Origin: an uncultured Eubacteriales bacterium
Lineage (GTDB): Bacteria; Bacillota; Clostridia; Oscillospirales; Oscillospiraceae
Assembly (NCBI GenBank): GCA_900552475.1
Contig: USAC01000048.1
Location: 1 to 15,456, forward strand
DNA: 15,456 nucleotides
Direction of reading: 5' to 3'
Below are positions 1 through 5,808 of this stretch, piece after piece. The position numbers and the translations under genes are program-made. Numbering within the stretch: the first letter of the stretch is position 1; each line of letters starts with the position of its first letter. The notes beneath the pieces are model-generated. The model did not search any database and was not told where the DNA came from. It worked only from the letters and a program-made list of their open reading frames with translations.

Positions 1-39
1 TTTTCGGCAAAGCTCAATTCAGATTTGCTTGGGGATAAC

Positions 40-456
40 TTACTTGCTCTTGGGCTTCTTGGCACCGTACTTGGAACGGGCCTGCATACGGCCATTGACG
101 CCCTGGGTATCCAGCGTACCGCGGATGATGTGGTAACGAACGCCGGGGAGGTCCTTGACACGGCCGCCGCGGATCATAACCACAGAGTGCTCCTGCAGGG
201 AATGACCGACGCCGGGGATGTAAGCGGTGACCTCGTAGCCGTTGGTCAGACGCACACGGGCGATCTTACGCAGAGCGGAGTTCGGCTTCTTGGGGGTCGC
301 GGTTCTCACGGCCGTGCAGACGCCGCGCTTCTGAGGGGAGGAGAGGTTGGTTTCCTTGTTCTTCAGAGTGTTCAGGCCCTTCTGCATCGCGGGAGAATTG
401 GACTTGTAGGTCGCCTGCTTTCTGCCCTGCTTGACCAGCTGATTAAAGGTAGGCAT
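40..456 (-). CDS. rpsL: 30S ribosomal protein S12
   Basis: Protein of 138 residues, a core component of the 30S decoding centre that helps set translational accuracy. The S12 signatures are plain: PQKRGVC (residues 41-47), TPKKPNSALRK (54-64) and GGRVKDLPGVRYH (97-109), with a basic KKPKSK tail. Compared with the E. coli protein there is a roughly 14-residue insertion near the N-terminus, the usual form in Gram-positive bacteria. The lysines matching the classic streptomycin-resistance positions (K56 and K101) are wild type, and D102 is the aspartate that RimO methylthiolates in other bacteria. The start is the ATG at 456, preceded by AAGGAGT (463-469). The open frame continues upstream to 654, but that part is non-coding spacer and a shadow of the previous gene. 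It lies downstream of rplGB, probably in the same transcript; rpsG and fusA would be expected beyond position 1. Confidence 0.98.
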   Translation of the reverse strand: MPTFNQLVKQGRKQATYKSNSPAMQKGLNTLKNKETNLSSPQKRGVCTAVRTATPKKPNSALRKIARVRLTNGYEVTAYIPGVGHSLQEHSVVMIRGGRVKDLPGVRYHIIRGTLDTQGVNGRMQARSKYGAKKPKSK

Positions 457-485
457 GCATGTTACTCCTTTCTGAAAATTTTTCT

Positions 486-535
486 GGGAGACGAAGCTCC
501 CTCTATTTTCCACGGAACAATGCGAAATTATTCCG
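486..535 (-). repeat. Two small hairpins in the rplGB-rpsL spacer
   Basis: In the 85-base gap between rplGB and rpsL the minus strand can fold twice. The first is CGGAATAA/TTGTTCCG (513-535), 8 pairs with one G-U and a 7-base loop. The second is GGGAG/CTCCC (486-501), 5 pairs around a UUCG-containing loop. Neither is followed by a proper U tract, so they look like processing or translational elements rather than terminators. They are too simple to identify. Confidence 0.45.
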
Positions 536-541
536 AAGAAA

Positions 542-793
542 TCACGTTTTGTCCGCCAGCAGTGCCGCGGCCGCGGTGCCCACCTGAATGCGGCAGGCCC
601 GCCCGAGCTGCGCCATGGAGTACTGCTCCGCCGTCTCGACGCCGCTCTGCTCACAGAGCGCGCGCAAGGGCTCGGTCAGTCTGGGATCCGCGTCGCACGC
701 GAGATACACCCGCGCGGCCCGTCCCGCGGCGACGGCGCGCCGCGTCTGTTTCAGACCCGAAACCTTTTCCTTGGCTGACAGCTCCTCCAGCAC
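542..793 (-). CDS. rplGB: L7Ae/YbxF-family ribosomal protein
   Basis: Protein of 83 residues in the L7Ae/L30e/S12e/Gadd45 family, closest in length and layout to B. subtilis YbxF (82 residues), an RNA-binding protein that recognises kink-turn motifs and associates with the ribosome. Family features are GLKQTRRAV (residues 13-21), LACDADP (31-37), and the C-terminal SMAQLGRACRIQVGTAAAALL (59-79). The position directly ahead of rpsL is where Firmicutes carry this gene. I place the start at the GTG at 793, because AGGAGG (801-806) sits 7 bases upstream and the resulting length matches the family. The ATG at 814 would lie upstream of that ribosome site and add MPTGGTS, with no ribosome site of its own. 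Family assignment is secure; the exact cellular role of bacterial members is not. Confidence 0.9.
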   Translation of the reverse strand: MLEELSAKEKVSGLKQTRRAVAAGRAARVYLACDADPRLTEPLRALCEQSGVETAEQYSMAQLGRACRIQVGTAAAALLADKT

Positions 794-800
794 CGAGGTA

Positions 801-806
801 CCTCCT
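801..806 (-). promoter_or_regulatory. Ribosome binding site deciding the rplGB start
   Basis: AGGAGG on the minus strand, 7 bases before GTG 793-791. It lies inside the extended reading frame that begins at ATG 814, so it argues for initiation at the GTG rather than the ATG. Confidence 0.8.
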
Positions 807-818
807 GTTGGCATGGCA

Positions 819-848
819 AAATTGCGCGTGAAGATTCCCGCGCAATTT
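819..848 (-). repeat. Perfect 10-bp inverted repeat at the rplGB transcript start
   Basis: AAATTGCGCG (819-828) and its exact complement CGCGCAATTT (839-848) are separated by a 10-base loop. The repeat begins 4 bases downstream of the -10 box and covers the expected start of transcription near 845. It could be an operator for a DNA-binding protein, or most of it could form a hairpin at the 5' end of the mRNA. A run of only four U follows the 3' arm, which is weak for a terminator. Confidence 0.7.
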
Positions 849-851
849 GAA

Positions 852-880
852 ATTATAGCATAAGTGTCTATACCCGTCAA
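852..880 (-). promoter_or_regulatory. Sigma-A promoter for rplGB-rpsL
   Basis: On the minus strand a -35 box TTGACG (875-880) is followed, after exactly 17 bases, by a perfect -10 box TATAAT (852-857) that is preceded by TGC, which makes it an extended -10. The expected transcription start is near 845, giving a leader of about 50 bases before the GTG. The near-consensus match fits the high expression of ribosomal genes. In most Firmicutes this gene pair follows rpoB-rpoC and is read partly from upstream promoters; here it has its own. Confidence 0.9.
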
Positions 881-949
881 GTGGATTTCTCCCAAAAATT
901 CACCGGTTTCCACCTGTTTTTCGGTCTTTTTCTGCCGAAAGCCGCGTTT

Positions 950-973
950 CGCCCCGCCGCAAGCGGCGGGGCG
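950..973. repeat. GC-only palindrome behind ftsK
   Basis: CGCCCCGCCGC (950-960) and GCGGCGGGGCG (963-973) form an 11-bp perfect palindrome with two bases between the arms. A smaller palindrome GCGC-TAA-GCGC (976-986) adjoins it and another, TTTCGG/CCGAAA (919-924/935-940), precedes it. No U tract follows on the minus strand. The cluster resembles a dispersed extragenic palindromic element, but only one copy is in this window. Confidence 0.6.
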
Positions 974-996
974 AGGCGCTAAGCGCAGCGAAAACT

Positions 997-1029
997 TCAC
1001 GGCAAAGGAGCTTTGCCCCTTTGCCGTGA
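997..1029 (-). terminator. Terminator hairpin after ftsK
   Basis: A perfect 12-bp stem, TCACGGCAAAGG (997-1008) with CCTTTGCCGTGA (1018-1029), and a 9-base loop begins two bases after the ftsK stop codon. On the minus strand it is followed by AAGTTTT, a modest U tract. On the plus strand TTTTATT follows. It probably ends the uppP-ftsK transcript, perhaps incompletely. Confidence 0.75.
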
Positions 1030-1031
1030 TT

Positions 1032-3578
1032 TTATTCGAGTGCGTCGTGGCTCTCGAACACGTCCTGAATGCTGCCAAAGCGGTCCGGCTTCGGCGCGGA
1101 CTCCGCCGCCTGCCGGCCCATCTGGCGCTCCTGCCACTTGGCCCGGTCGATGAGCAGCTGCCGCGGCTTCGAGCCCTCGAACGGGCCGACGATGCCGTGC
1201 TCTTCCATCTGGTCGACGAGACGCGCCGCGCGCGAATAGCCGAGCTTCAGCCGCCGCTGGAGCATGGAGACGGACGCCTGCCCCGTCTCGAGCACCACCT
1301 CGACGGCGTCGTTGAACAGCTCGTCGCAGTTGCTCGTCGAATCGTCGGACGCGGCCTGCTTGCCGCCGCCCTTCTCGTCCCTGCGCGCGGCCTCCTCGAT
1401 CTTCTCCATGACCTCACTGGAATAGTCGGCCTCGCCCGTCTCCTTGACGAACGCGACGACGCGTTCAATCTCCTCGGGACTGATGAAGCAGCCCTGCACG
1501 CGCTGGGGCTTGCCGGAGCCGAGGGGAAAATAGAGCATGTCGCCCTTGCCGACGAGCTTTTCCGCGCCGGTCGTGTCGAGGATGATGCGCGACTCGAGCG
1601 ACGAGGCCACCGCGAAGGCGATACGGCTGGGGATGTTGGCCTTCATCAGGCCGGTGATGACGTCCGAGGACGGGCGCTGCGTCGCGATGACGAGGTGCAT
1701 GCCCGCCGCGCGGCCCATCTGCGCCACGCGGCAGATGCTCTCCTCGACCTCCTTGGCCGCCACGAGCATCAGATCGGCCAGCTCGTCGATAACCACCACC
1801 ACGGTGGGCATTTTTTTCAGCTCCTCGCTGTGCTCGGCGAGCGCGTTGAAGCCCGCCAGATCCTTCACGCCGTTTTCGGAGAAGAGCTTATAGCGCTTCA
1901 TCATCTCATAGACCGCCCACTGCAGCGCGCCCGCGGCCTTCTTCGGGTCGGTCACGACCGGGATCAGCAGGTGCGGGATGCCGTTATACGGCGCCAGCTC
2001 TACCATCTTTGGGTCCACCATGATGAAGCGGACCTCCTCGGGCGTGGATTTATAGAGCATGCTGATGATGAGCGAGTTCGTGCAGACCGACTTACCGGAG
2101 CCGGTCGTACCGGCGATGAGCACATGCGGCAGCTTTGAGATGTCACCGACGATCGCCTTGCCGCCGATGTCCTTGCCCACGGCGAAGGCCACACGCGAGC
2201 GGTGCTCGGTAAACGTCCGCGACTCGATCACGTCGCGGATGCGCACGGTCGTGACCGTCCGGTTCGGCACCTCGATGCCGACGACGGAGATCTTGTTCGG
2301 AATCGGCGCGATGCGCACGCCGCTCGCGCCGAGCGCGAGGGCGATGTCGTCGGAGAGATTCGTAATCTTGCTGAGCTTCACACCCTGATCGAGCGTGAAC
2401 TCATAGCGCGTGACGCTCGGGCCGTGGACGACCTCGCCCGCCTGCGCATCCACGCCGAAGCTCTGGAGCGTCTGGGCAAGGCGGCGCGAGTTGCCGCGCA
2501 GCTCCGCGCCCACCTCGGCGTAGTTCTCCGTGTGGTTCTCGTCGAGCAGCGTGATGGGCGGATAGCGGTATTCGTCCTCCGGCTCTGCCAGCTCGTCCTC
2601 GATGGCGCGGCCGACCTCCTCGGCGGCGGACTGCACATCCGCGGACGCGTCCTGCCTCTTCGCGGCGGGTCTGGCTGCGGGCGGCTCCGCCGTCTCCTGC
2701 GCCGTGGGCGCGGGTTCGGGTGCGGGCGCGGGCTCCGCCTGCGGGCGCAGCACCTCGTCCGGCGTCCGGACGTCCTCTCCGCGGCGGGAGAAGAGCTTCC
2801 GCTTCGGCGCGGGCTGGAACAGCCCGCTCTCCGTCTGCTCCTCCGGCAGTGTTTTGGCCTTGACCGGCTGCGCTGCGGACGGCTCGTCGATCGGGATGTC
2901 GATGGCGCTCCGTCCGCGTGCACGCTTCGCCGCGGGCAGCGCCGCGGGGGACTCTTCCTCCTCGAGCAGGCGCGCCTCCTCGTCCTCGGCGCGGGCAAGG
3001 CGCGCGCTCTCGCGGCGCTCACGCGCCCGCTGCGCCACCTCCTGCGGCGTCTTGCGCAGCATCAGCAGCACCGCCCCCGCCAGCAGCAGCGCCAGCAGCA
3101 CGCCCGCGACGACGGAGCTGAAGCCCGCCTTCAGGAGCGCCGCAAGTCCGCCGGAGAGCGCGCCGCCGCCGCGCAGCGACAGCCCGTCGACCCACAGGTC
3201 GCGCAGAGACGGCAGTCCGATCGCGCCCGGTGCATACGCCACACGGCACAGCAGCAGGTGCAGCAGGCTCCCGCTCAGCACGGGGATCGCGAGCGTCCCC
3301 GTCACGCGCAGGCACACCGGGCGCCCGCCGTGGCCGACGAGCACGACGCCCACCACCGCGAGCGCCGCCGCCCACAGCCAGTAGCCGTACCCCGTCAGAC
3401 CCTTGAGGAGCTTTTCGAGCAGGGTCAGGAAAAATGCCTGCACGCCGAAATAGCTGACCAGCACGCACAGCGCCAGCAGCAGGCACACGAAGCCCCCCAC
3501 CTCGCGGCGGACGGGGCGCGCCTGCTTCTGCGGCGGCGGAGCGGCCTTTTTTCCGGTCTTTTTCTTCTGTGCAGCCAT
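1032..3578 (-). CDS. ftsK: FtsK/SpoIIIE-family DNA translocase
   Basis: Protein of 848 residues that pumps double-stranded DNA through the closing septum, during cell division or into the forespore. Four membrane helices lie at about residues 29-52, 63-83, 90-111 and 152-174. A charged Ala/Pro/Glu-rich linker follows (about 176-335), and then the RecA-like motor with Walker A GTTGSGKS (490-497) and Walker B VVVIDEL (594-600). The C-terminal winged-helix gamma domain (about 742-812, with YSRAARLVDQME) is the part that reads oriented DNA sequences such as KOPS/SRS. Size and the four-helix anchor match B. subtilis SpoIIIE (787 residues), while the long linker also suits FtsK, so the symbol is a family choice. 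The start ATG at 3578 has GGAAAGGAAG upstream. It lies 42 bases downstream of uppP with no promoter or terminator between, so the two are probably cotranscribed. Confidence 0.96.
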   Translation of the reverse strand: MAAQKKKTGKKAAPPPQKQARPVRREVGGFVCLLLALCVLVSYFGVQAFFLTLLEKLLKGLTGYGYWLWAAALAVVGVVLVGHGGRPVCLRVTGTLAIPVLSGSLLHLLLCRVAYAPGAIGLPSLRDLWVDGLSLRGGGALSGGLAALLKAGFSSVVAGVLLALLLAGAVLLMLRKTPQEVAQRARERRESARLARAEDEEARLLEEEESPAALPAAKRARGRSAIDIPIDEPSAAQPVKAKTLPEEQTESGLFQPAPKRKLFSRRGEDVRTPDEVLRPQAEPAPAPEPAPTAQETAEPPAARPAAKRQDASADVQSAAEEVGRAIEDELAEPEDEYRYPPITLLDENHTENYAEVGAELRGNSRRLAQTLQSFGVDAQAGEVVHGPSVTRYEFTLDQGVKLSKITNLSDDIALALGASGVRIAPIPNKISVVGIEVPNRTVTTVRIRDVIESRTFTEHRSRVAFAVGKDIGGKAIVGDISKLPHVLIAGTTGSGKSVCTNSLIISMLYKSTPEEVRFIMVDPKMVELAPYNGIPHLLIPVVTDPKKAAGALQWAVYEMMKRYKLFSENGVKDLAGFNALAEHSEELKKMPTVVVVIDELADLMLVAAKEVEESICRVAQMGRAAGMHLVIATQRPSSDVITGLMKANIPSRIAFAVASSLESRIILDTTGAEKLVGKGDMLYFPLGSGKPQRVQGCFISPEEIERVVAFVKETGEADYSSEVMEKIEEAARRDEKGGGKQAASDDSTSNCDELFNDAVEVVLETGQASVSMLQRRLKLGYSRAARLVDQMEEHGIVGPFEGSKPRQLLIDRAKWQERQMGRQAAESAPKPDRFGSIQDVFESHDALE

Positions 3579-3620
3579 ATTGCTTCCTTTCCTCGAAAAT
3601 GCAGATGATGTAAAGCGATT

Positions 3621-4454
3621 TTACTTGATAACGTTCAGCACCAGCGTCAGCACGCCGACGGCCCAGCAGTAGTAGGCAAACGCGCCGAACTTGCCGCGGT
3701 CGGCGATGAAACGCAGCAGGCGGATGCAGAGGTATCCCACGACGGCCGCCGTCACGACGCCGACGAGGTAGACGGGCACCTCCGCCCAGTTGATCCCGGC
3801 CTTTGCCGCGTCGGCCAGGCTCAGGATATTCGCGCCGAGAACCGCGGGGATGCTCAGCAGGAATGAAAAGCGGACGGCGAACTTGCGCTCGAAGCCGACG
3901 AAGCAGCCGGTCGTGATCGTCATACCGGAGCGGGAGATGCCGGGCATCGTCGCAATGGCCTGTCCGAGGCCGACGATCAGCACATCGAGCCACGTCGCGG
4001 TGCGCTCATTCTTGCGCCCCTTCTTCACGCGGTCGCTGACAAAGAGCAGAACGCCCGTCACAATCAGCGCCGCACCGATAAAGACCATGCTGTTCGAGAG
4101 ACTCTGCACCGCGTCCTTCACAGGCAGCACCACAAACAGCGGGAGCGTACCCAGAATGATGAGCAGGATCAGCCGCCGCGCCGGGGGCACGGGGTTCGGC
4201 GTGGAGTGGTGGATCAGATCGCCCGCGCCGCGGAAGAACTCGAGCACCATGTCCTTGATGTCCGCCCAGTAGGCGACGAACACGGCCACGAGCGTACCCA
4301 GATGTAGCAGCACGTCGAAAAATTCCGGCACCGTGCCGGCGTCGCTCATGCCCAGCAGGTTCTGGGCGATGGCCAGATGGCCGGAGCTGGAGATCGGCAG
4401 GAACTCAGCGATGCCCTGCACAAGACCCAGCAGGAATGAGGATAAGAACGTCAT
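3621..4454 (-). CDS. uppP: Undecaprenyl-diphosphatase (UppP/BacA)
   Basis: Integral membrane protein of 277 residues that converts undecaprenyl diphosphate to the monophosphate, recycling the lipid carrier for peptidoglycan and other surface polymers. Overproduction of this family gives bacitracin resistance. The two catalytic signatures are present: QGIAEFLPISSSGH (residues 13-26, with the acidic E17 and H26) and MPGISRSGMT (170-179, with the phosphate-binding arginine). About eight hydrophobic segments and the length match BacA-family proteins. I choose the ATG at 4454, because AGGAGA lies 9 bases upstream and the protein then begins directly with the family N-terminus MTFLSSFLLGLVQG. An upstream in-frame ATG at 4505 adds an unrelated polar stretch. 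It is the first gene of a unit with ftsK. Confidence 0.97.
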   Translation of the reverse strand: MTFLSSFLLGLVQGIAEFLPISSSGHLAIAQNLLGMSDAGTVPEFFDVLLHLGTLVAVFVAYWADIKDMVLEFFRGAGDLIHHSTPNPVPPARRLILLIILGTLPLFVVLPVKDAVQSLSNSMVFIGAALIVTGVLLFVSDRVKKGRKNERTATWLDVLIVGLGQAIATMPGISRSGMTITTGCFVGFERKFAVRFSFLLSIPAVLGANILSLADAAKAGINWAEVPVYLVGVVTAAVVGYLCIRLLRFIADRGKFGAFAYYCWAVGVLTLVLNVIK

Positions 4455-4532
4455 GTTTCCAAATCTCCTGTCTGAATAGATTACATTTTGTAGAATTCTG
4501 CACAAAAATTGCAGTTCGTACTCGTTTTCTTC

Positions 4533-4590
4533 TCGGTAACATGGAATTATATCACGTCCGCGGCAGAATTACCACCCCAATTTCGGTAAC
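4533..4590 (-). repeat. Direct repeat GTTACCGA flanking the uppP promoter
   Basis: The octamer GTTACCGA (minus strand) occurs at 4583-4590, just upstream of the -35 position, and again at 4533-4540, at the expected transcription start. The copies are exactly 50 bases apart, about five helical turns, and each is followed by a purine and A (AA or GA). The arrangement is what a paired operator would look like, but two 8-mers can also arise by chance. Confidence 0.4.
4546..4574 (-). promoter_or_regulatory. Extended -10 promoter for uppP
   Basis: The minus strand reads TGATATAAT: a perfect -10 box (4546-4551) with the TG of an extended -10. At 17 bases the -35 position is TGGTAA (4569-4574), matching only three of six consensus bases, so the promoter relies on the extended -10. 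The expected start near 4539 leaves a leader of about 85 bases. I see no ECF-sigma motif. Confidence 0.75.
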
Positions 4591-4668
4591 GAATGTGTCA
4601 GGAATTTGTGCGGGGGATACAGTGGGGGCACGGGCAAGCCGATTCAAGCACCTGTTCCTCAGCAGAAT

Positions 4669-4710
4669 AAAAAACACCCCGCGCCCGGAAAAACCTCCGG
4701 GTGCGGGGCG
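4669..4710 (-). terminator. Rho-independent terminator after rnc
   Basis: On the minus strand CGCCCCGC-A-CCCGG pairs with CCGGG-C-GCGGGGTG, a 14-position stem with one mismatch and one G-U. A U-rich loop lies between the arms and a run of six T plus ATT follows. The stem starts 13 bases after the rnc stop codon. It cleanly separates rnc from the uppP-ftsK unit. Confidence 0.93.
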
Positions 4711-4723
4711 TCATGCGCCCATA

Positions 4724-5401
4724 TTACTGCGCCAGCTCCGCGAGCGCCGCACGGGCCGCCGCCTGCTCGGCCTCCTTCTTGCTGTGGCCGGTGCCGCTGC
4801 CGATGACCTCGCCGTTGAGCTGCACGCAGCACTCAAAGACCTTCGCGTGATCCGGGCCGGACGCGCCGACCATCTCATAGCTGAGTTTCTGGTCGCTGCG
4901 CCGCTGCACCAGCTCCTGCAGCTCGGTCTTGAAGTCGCGCCGCCGCTCCTCCACGGCCTCCTCCCGCTCGCGATCGAGTAGGACATAGTGGATCACGCGC
5001 CGCGCCTGCTCCATGCCGCCGTCGAGATAGACCGCCGCAAAGACCGACTCCGTCGCGTCGGCGAGGATGGACGGGCGCTTTCTGCCGCCGCCGAGCTCCT
5101 CGCCGTGGCCGAGCTTAATATACTCGCCCAGCCCCAGCCGCTGCGCCACCTCGTGCAGGCTCTGCTCGCACACGAGCGCCGCGCGGATGCGCGTCAGGTC
5201 GCCCTCGGGCAGATCCGGGTGGCGGTGGAACAGATAGTCCGCCGTCACCATGCCGAGCACGGCGTCGCCCAGAAACTCCAGCCGCTCGTTGCTGCCGAAG
5301 CCGCCGCGGTGCTCGTTGGCGTAGGAGCTGTGGTAGAGCGCGCGCTCGAGCAGTTCCTTGTTTTCAAACGTGTAATTCAGCCGTTTTTCCAACGTATGCA
5401 T
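4724..5401 (-). CDS. rnc: Ribonuclease III
   Basis: Protein of 225 residues that cuts double-stranded RNA, processing the rRNA precursor and various mRNAs. The nuclease domain (about 1-150) carries the signature NERLEFLGD (residues 38-46). The four metal-binding acidic residues are visible as E42, D46, D115 and E118. A double-stranded-RNA-binding domain follows (about 156-224), ending in the typical GSGTGHSKKEAEQAAARAAL (201-220). The start is the ATG at 5401; an in-frame TGA lies just upstream, so no longer form is possible. Its ribosome site is unusual: AGGAG (5415-5419) is 13 bases away. The gene sits behind acpP, as in the B. subtilis order plsX-fabD-fabG-acpP-rnc-smc, but smc and ftsY do not follow here. 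No separate promoter is visible, so it probably depends on readthrough from acpP. Confidence 0.97.
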   Translation of the reverse strand: MHTLEKRLNYTFENKELLERALYHSSYANEHRGGFGSNERLEFLGDAVLGMVTADYLFHRHPDLPEGDLTRIRAALVCEQSLHEVAQRLGLGEYIKLGHGEELGGGRKRPSILADATESVFAAVYLDGGMEQARRVIHYVLLDREREEAVEERRRDFKTELQELVQRRSDQKLSYEMVGASGPDHAKVFECCVQLNGEVIGSGTGHSKKEAEQAAARAALAELAQ

Positions 5402-5414
5402 TTCTTTTCATACG

Positions 5415-5425
5415 CTCCTCTCTCC
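5415..5425 (-). promoter_or_regulatory. Purine-rich ribosome site ahead of rnc, oddly spaced
   Basis: GGAGAGAGGAG on the minus strand. Its AGGAG end is 13 bases from the rnc ATG (5401), longer than usual, while the upstream GGAG lies 10 bases from another ATG at 5411. That second ATG opens an out-of-frame 15-codon frame (5364-5411) overlapping the rnc start. Confidence 0.55.
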
Positions 5426-5427
5426 AA

Positions 5428-5484
5428 CAGCTGAAAAAGGAAACCCCGCCGCCGATCTGACAGTGGGGTCTCTTTTTTCAGTTG
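5428..5484 (-). terminator. Long stem-loop between acpP and rnc
   Basis: The arms 5428-5447 and 5465-5484 pair over 20 positions with two mismatches and one G-U, around a 17-base loop. The inner part ends in four C-G pairs, and a U run (5434-5438) forms the descending arm. The acpP stop codon (5478-5480) lies inside the stem. It can act as a partial terminator for acpP. It is also long enough, at nearly two helical turns, to be a candidate RNase III substrate directly in front of rnc. Confidence 0.75.
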
Positions 5485-5726
5485 TTGATTTTATTCGTCA
5501 GATACTTGACACAGTCGCCCACCGTCTTCAGGCCGGTCAGATCCTCTTCCTCGATCTCGCCGATGTCGAACTCTTCCTCCATCGCCATCACAAGCTCCAC
5601 CAGATCGACAGAATCAGCGCCCAGGTCGTCCACAAAGGAACTGTCCATGGTGATCTCGTCGGCGTCAATGGCGAACTGCTCGGCGATCAGGTCCTGCATC
5701 GTCTTGAAGATATCCTCCGTCGTCAT
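5478..5726 (-). CDS. acpP: Acyl carrier protein
   Basis: Small acidic protein of 82 residues that carries growing acyl chains of fatty acid synthesis on a 4'-phosphopantetheine arm. The attachment serine is S39 in the motif GADSVDLVELVMAMEEEF (36-53). The motif is DSV instead of the common DSL, a change seen in other ACPs. The helix III and IV segment with DLTGLKTVGDCVKYL follows. The start ATG at 5726 has AAAGGAGG 10 bases upstream, and the protein begins with the expected MTTEDIFKTMQDLIAEQF. An earlier ATG closer to that site is out of frame. It lies 82 bases behind plsX with its own promoter; fabD and fabG, which separate plsX and acpP in B. subtilis, are absent here. Confidence 0.97.
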   Translation of the reverse strand: MTTEDIFKTMQDLIAEQFAIDADEITMDSSFVDDLGADSVDLVELVMAMEEEFDIGEIEEEDLTGLKTVGDCVKYLTNKINN

Positions 5727-5762
5727 GAGGCATTCTCCTCCTTTCGGGCATTGTCTTGAAAA

Positions 5763-5791
5763 ATAATACGGCAAAGCCATACCACTGTCAA
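5763..5791 (-). promoter_or_regulatory. Sigma-A promoter for acpP
   Basis: A perfect -35 box TTGACA (5786-5791) and a -10 box TATTAT (5763-5768) are spaced by exactly 17 bases on the minus strand, in the gap between plsX and acpP. The expected start near 5756 gives a leader of about 30 bases. I see no FapR-like operator around it. Confidence 0.9.
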
Positions 5792-5808
5792 TACCTTTTT
5801 CTGTGAAA

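Noticed and set aside
1..39. Possible start of a further gene downstream of rpsL
   Set aside because: These 39 bases contain no ribosome site or start on the minus strand; they are spacer, with the next gene expected outside the window.
2690..2760. Repetitive GC-rich stretch that looked like a minisatellite
   Set aside because: It encodes the Pro/Ala/Glu-rich linker of the DNA translocase and stays in frame.
864..3608. Two long plus-strand frames (864-2138 and 2202-3608)
   Set aside because: Both lie opposite ftsK and show only low-complexity Arg/Leu/Ala/His composition; the minus-strand frame has clear FtsK motifs.
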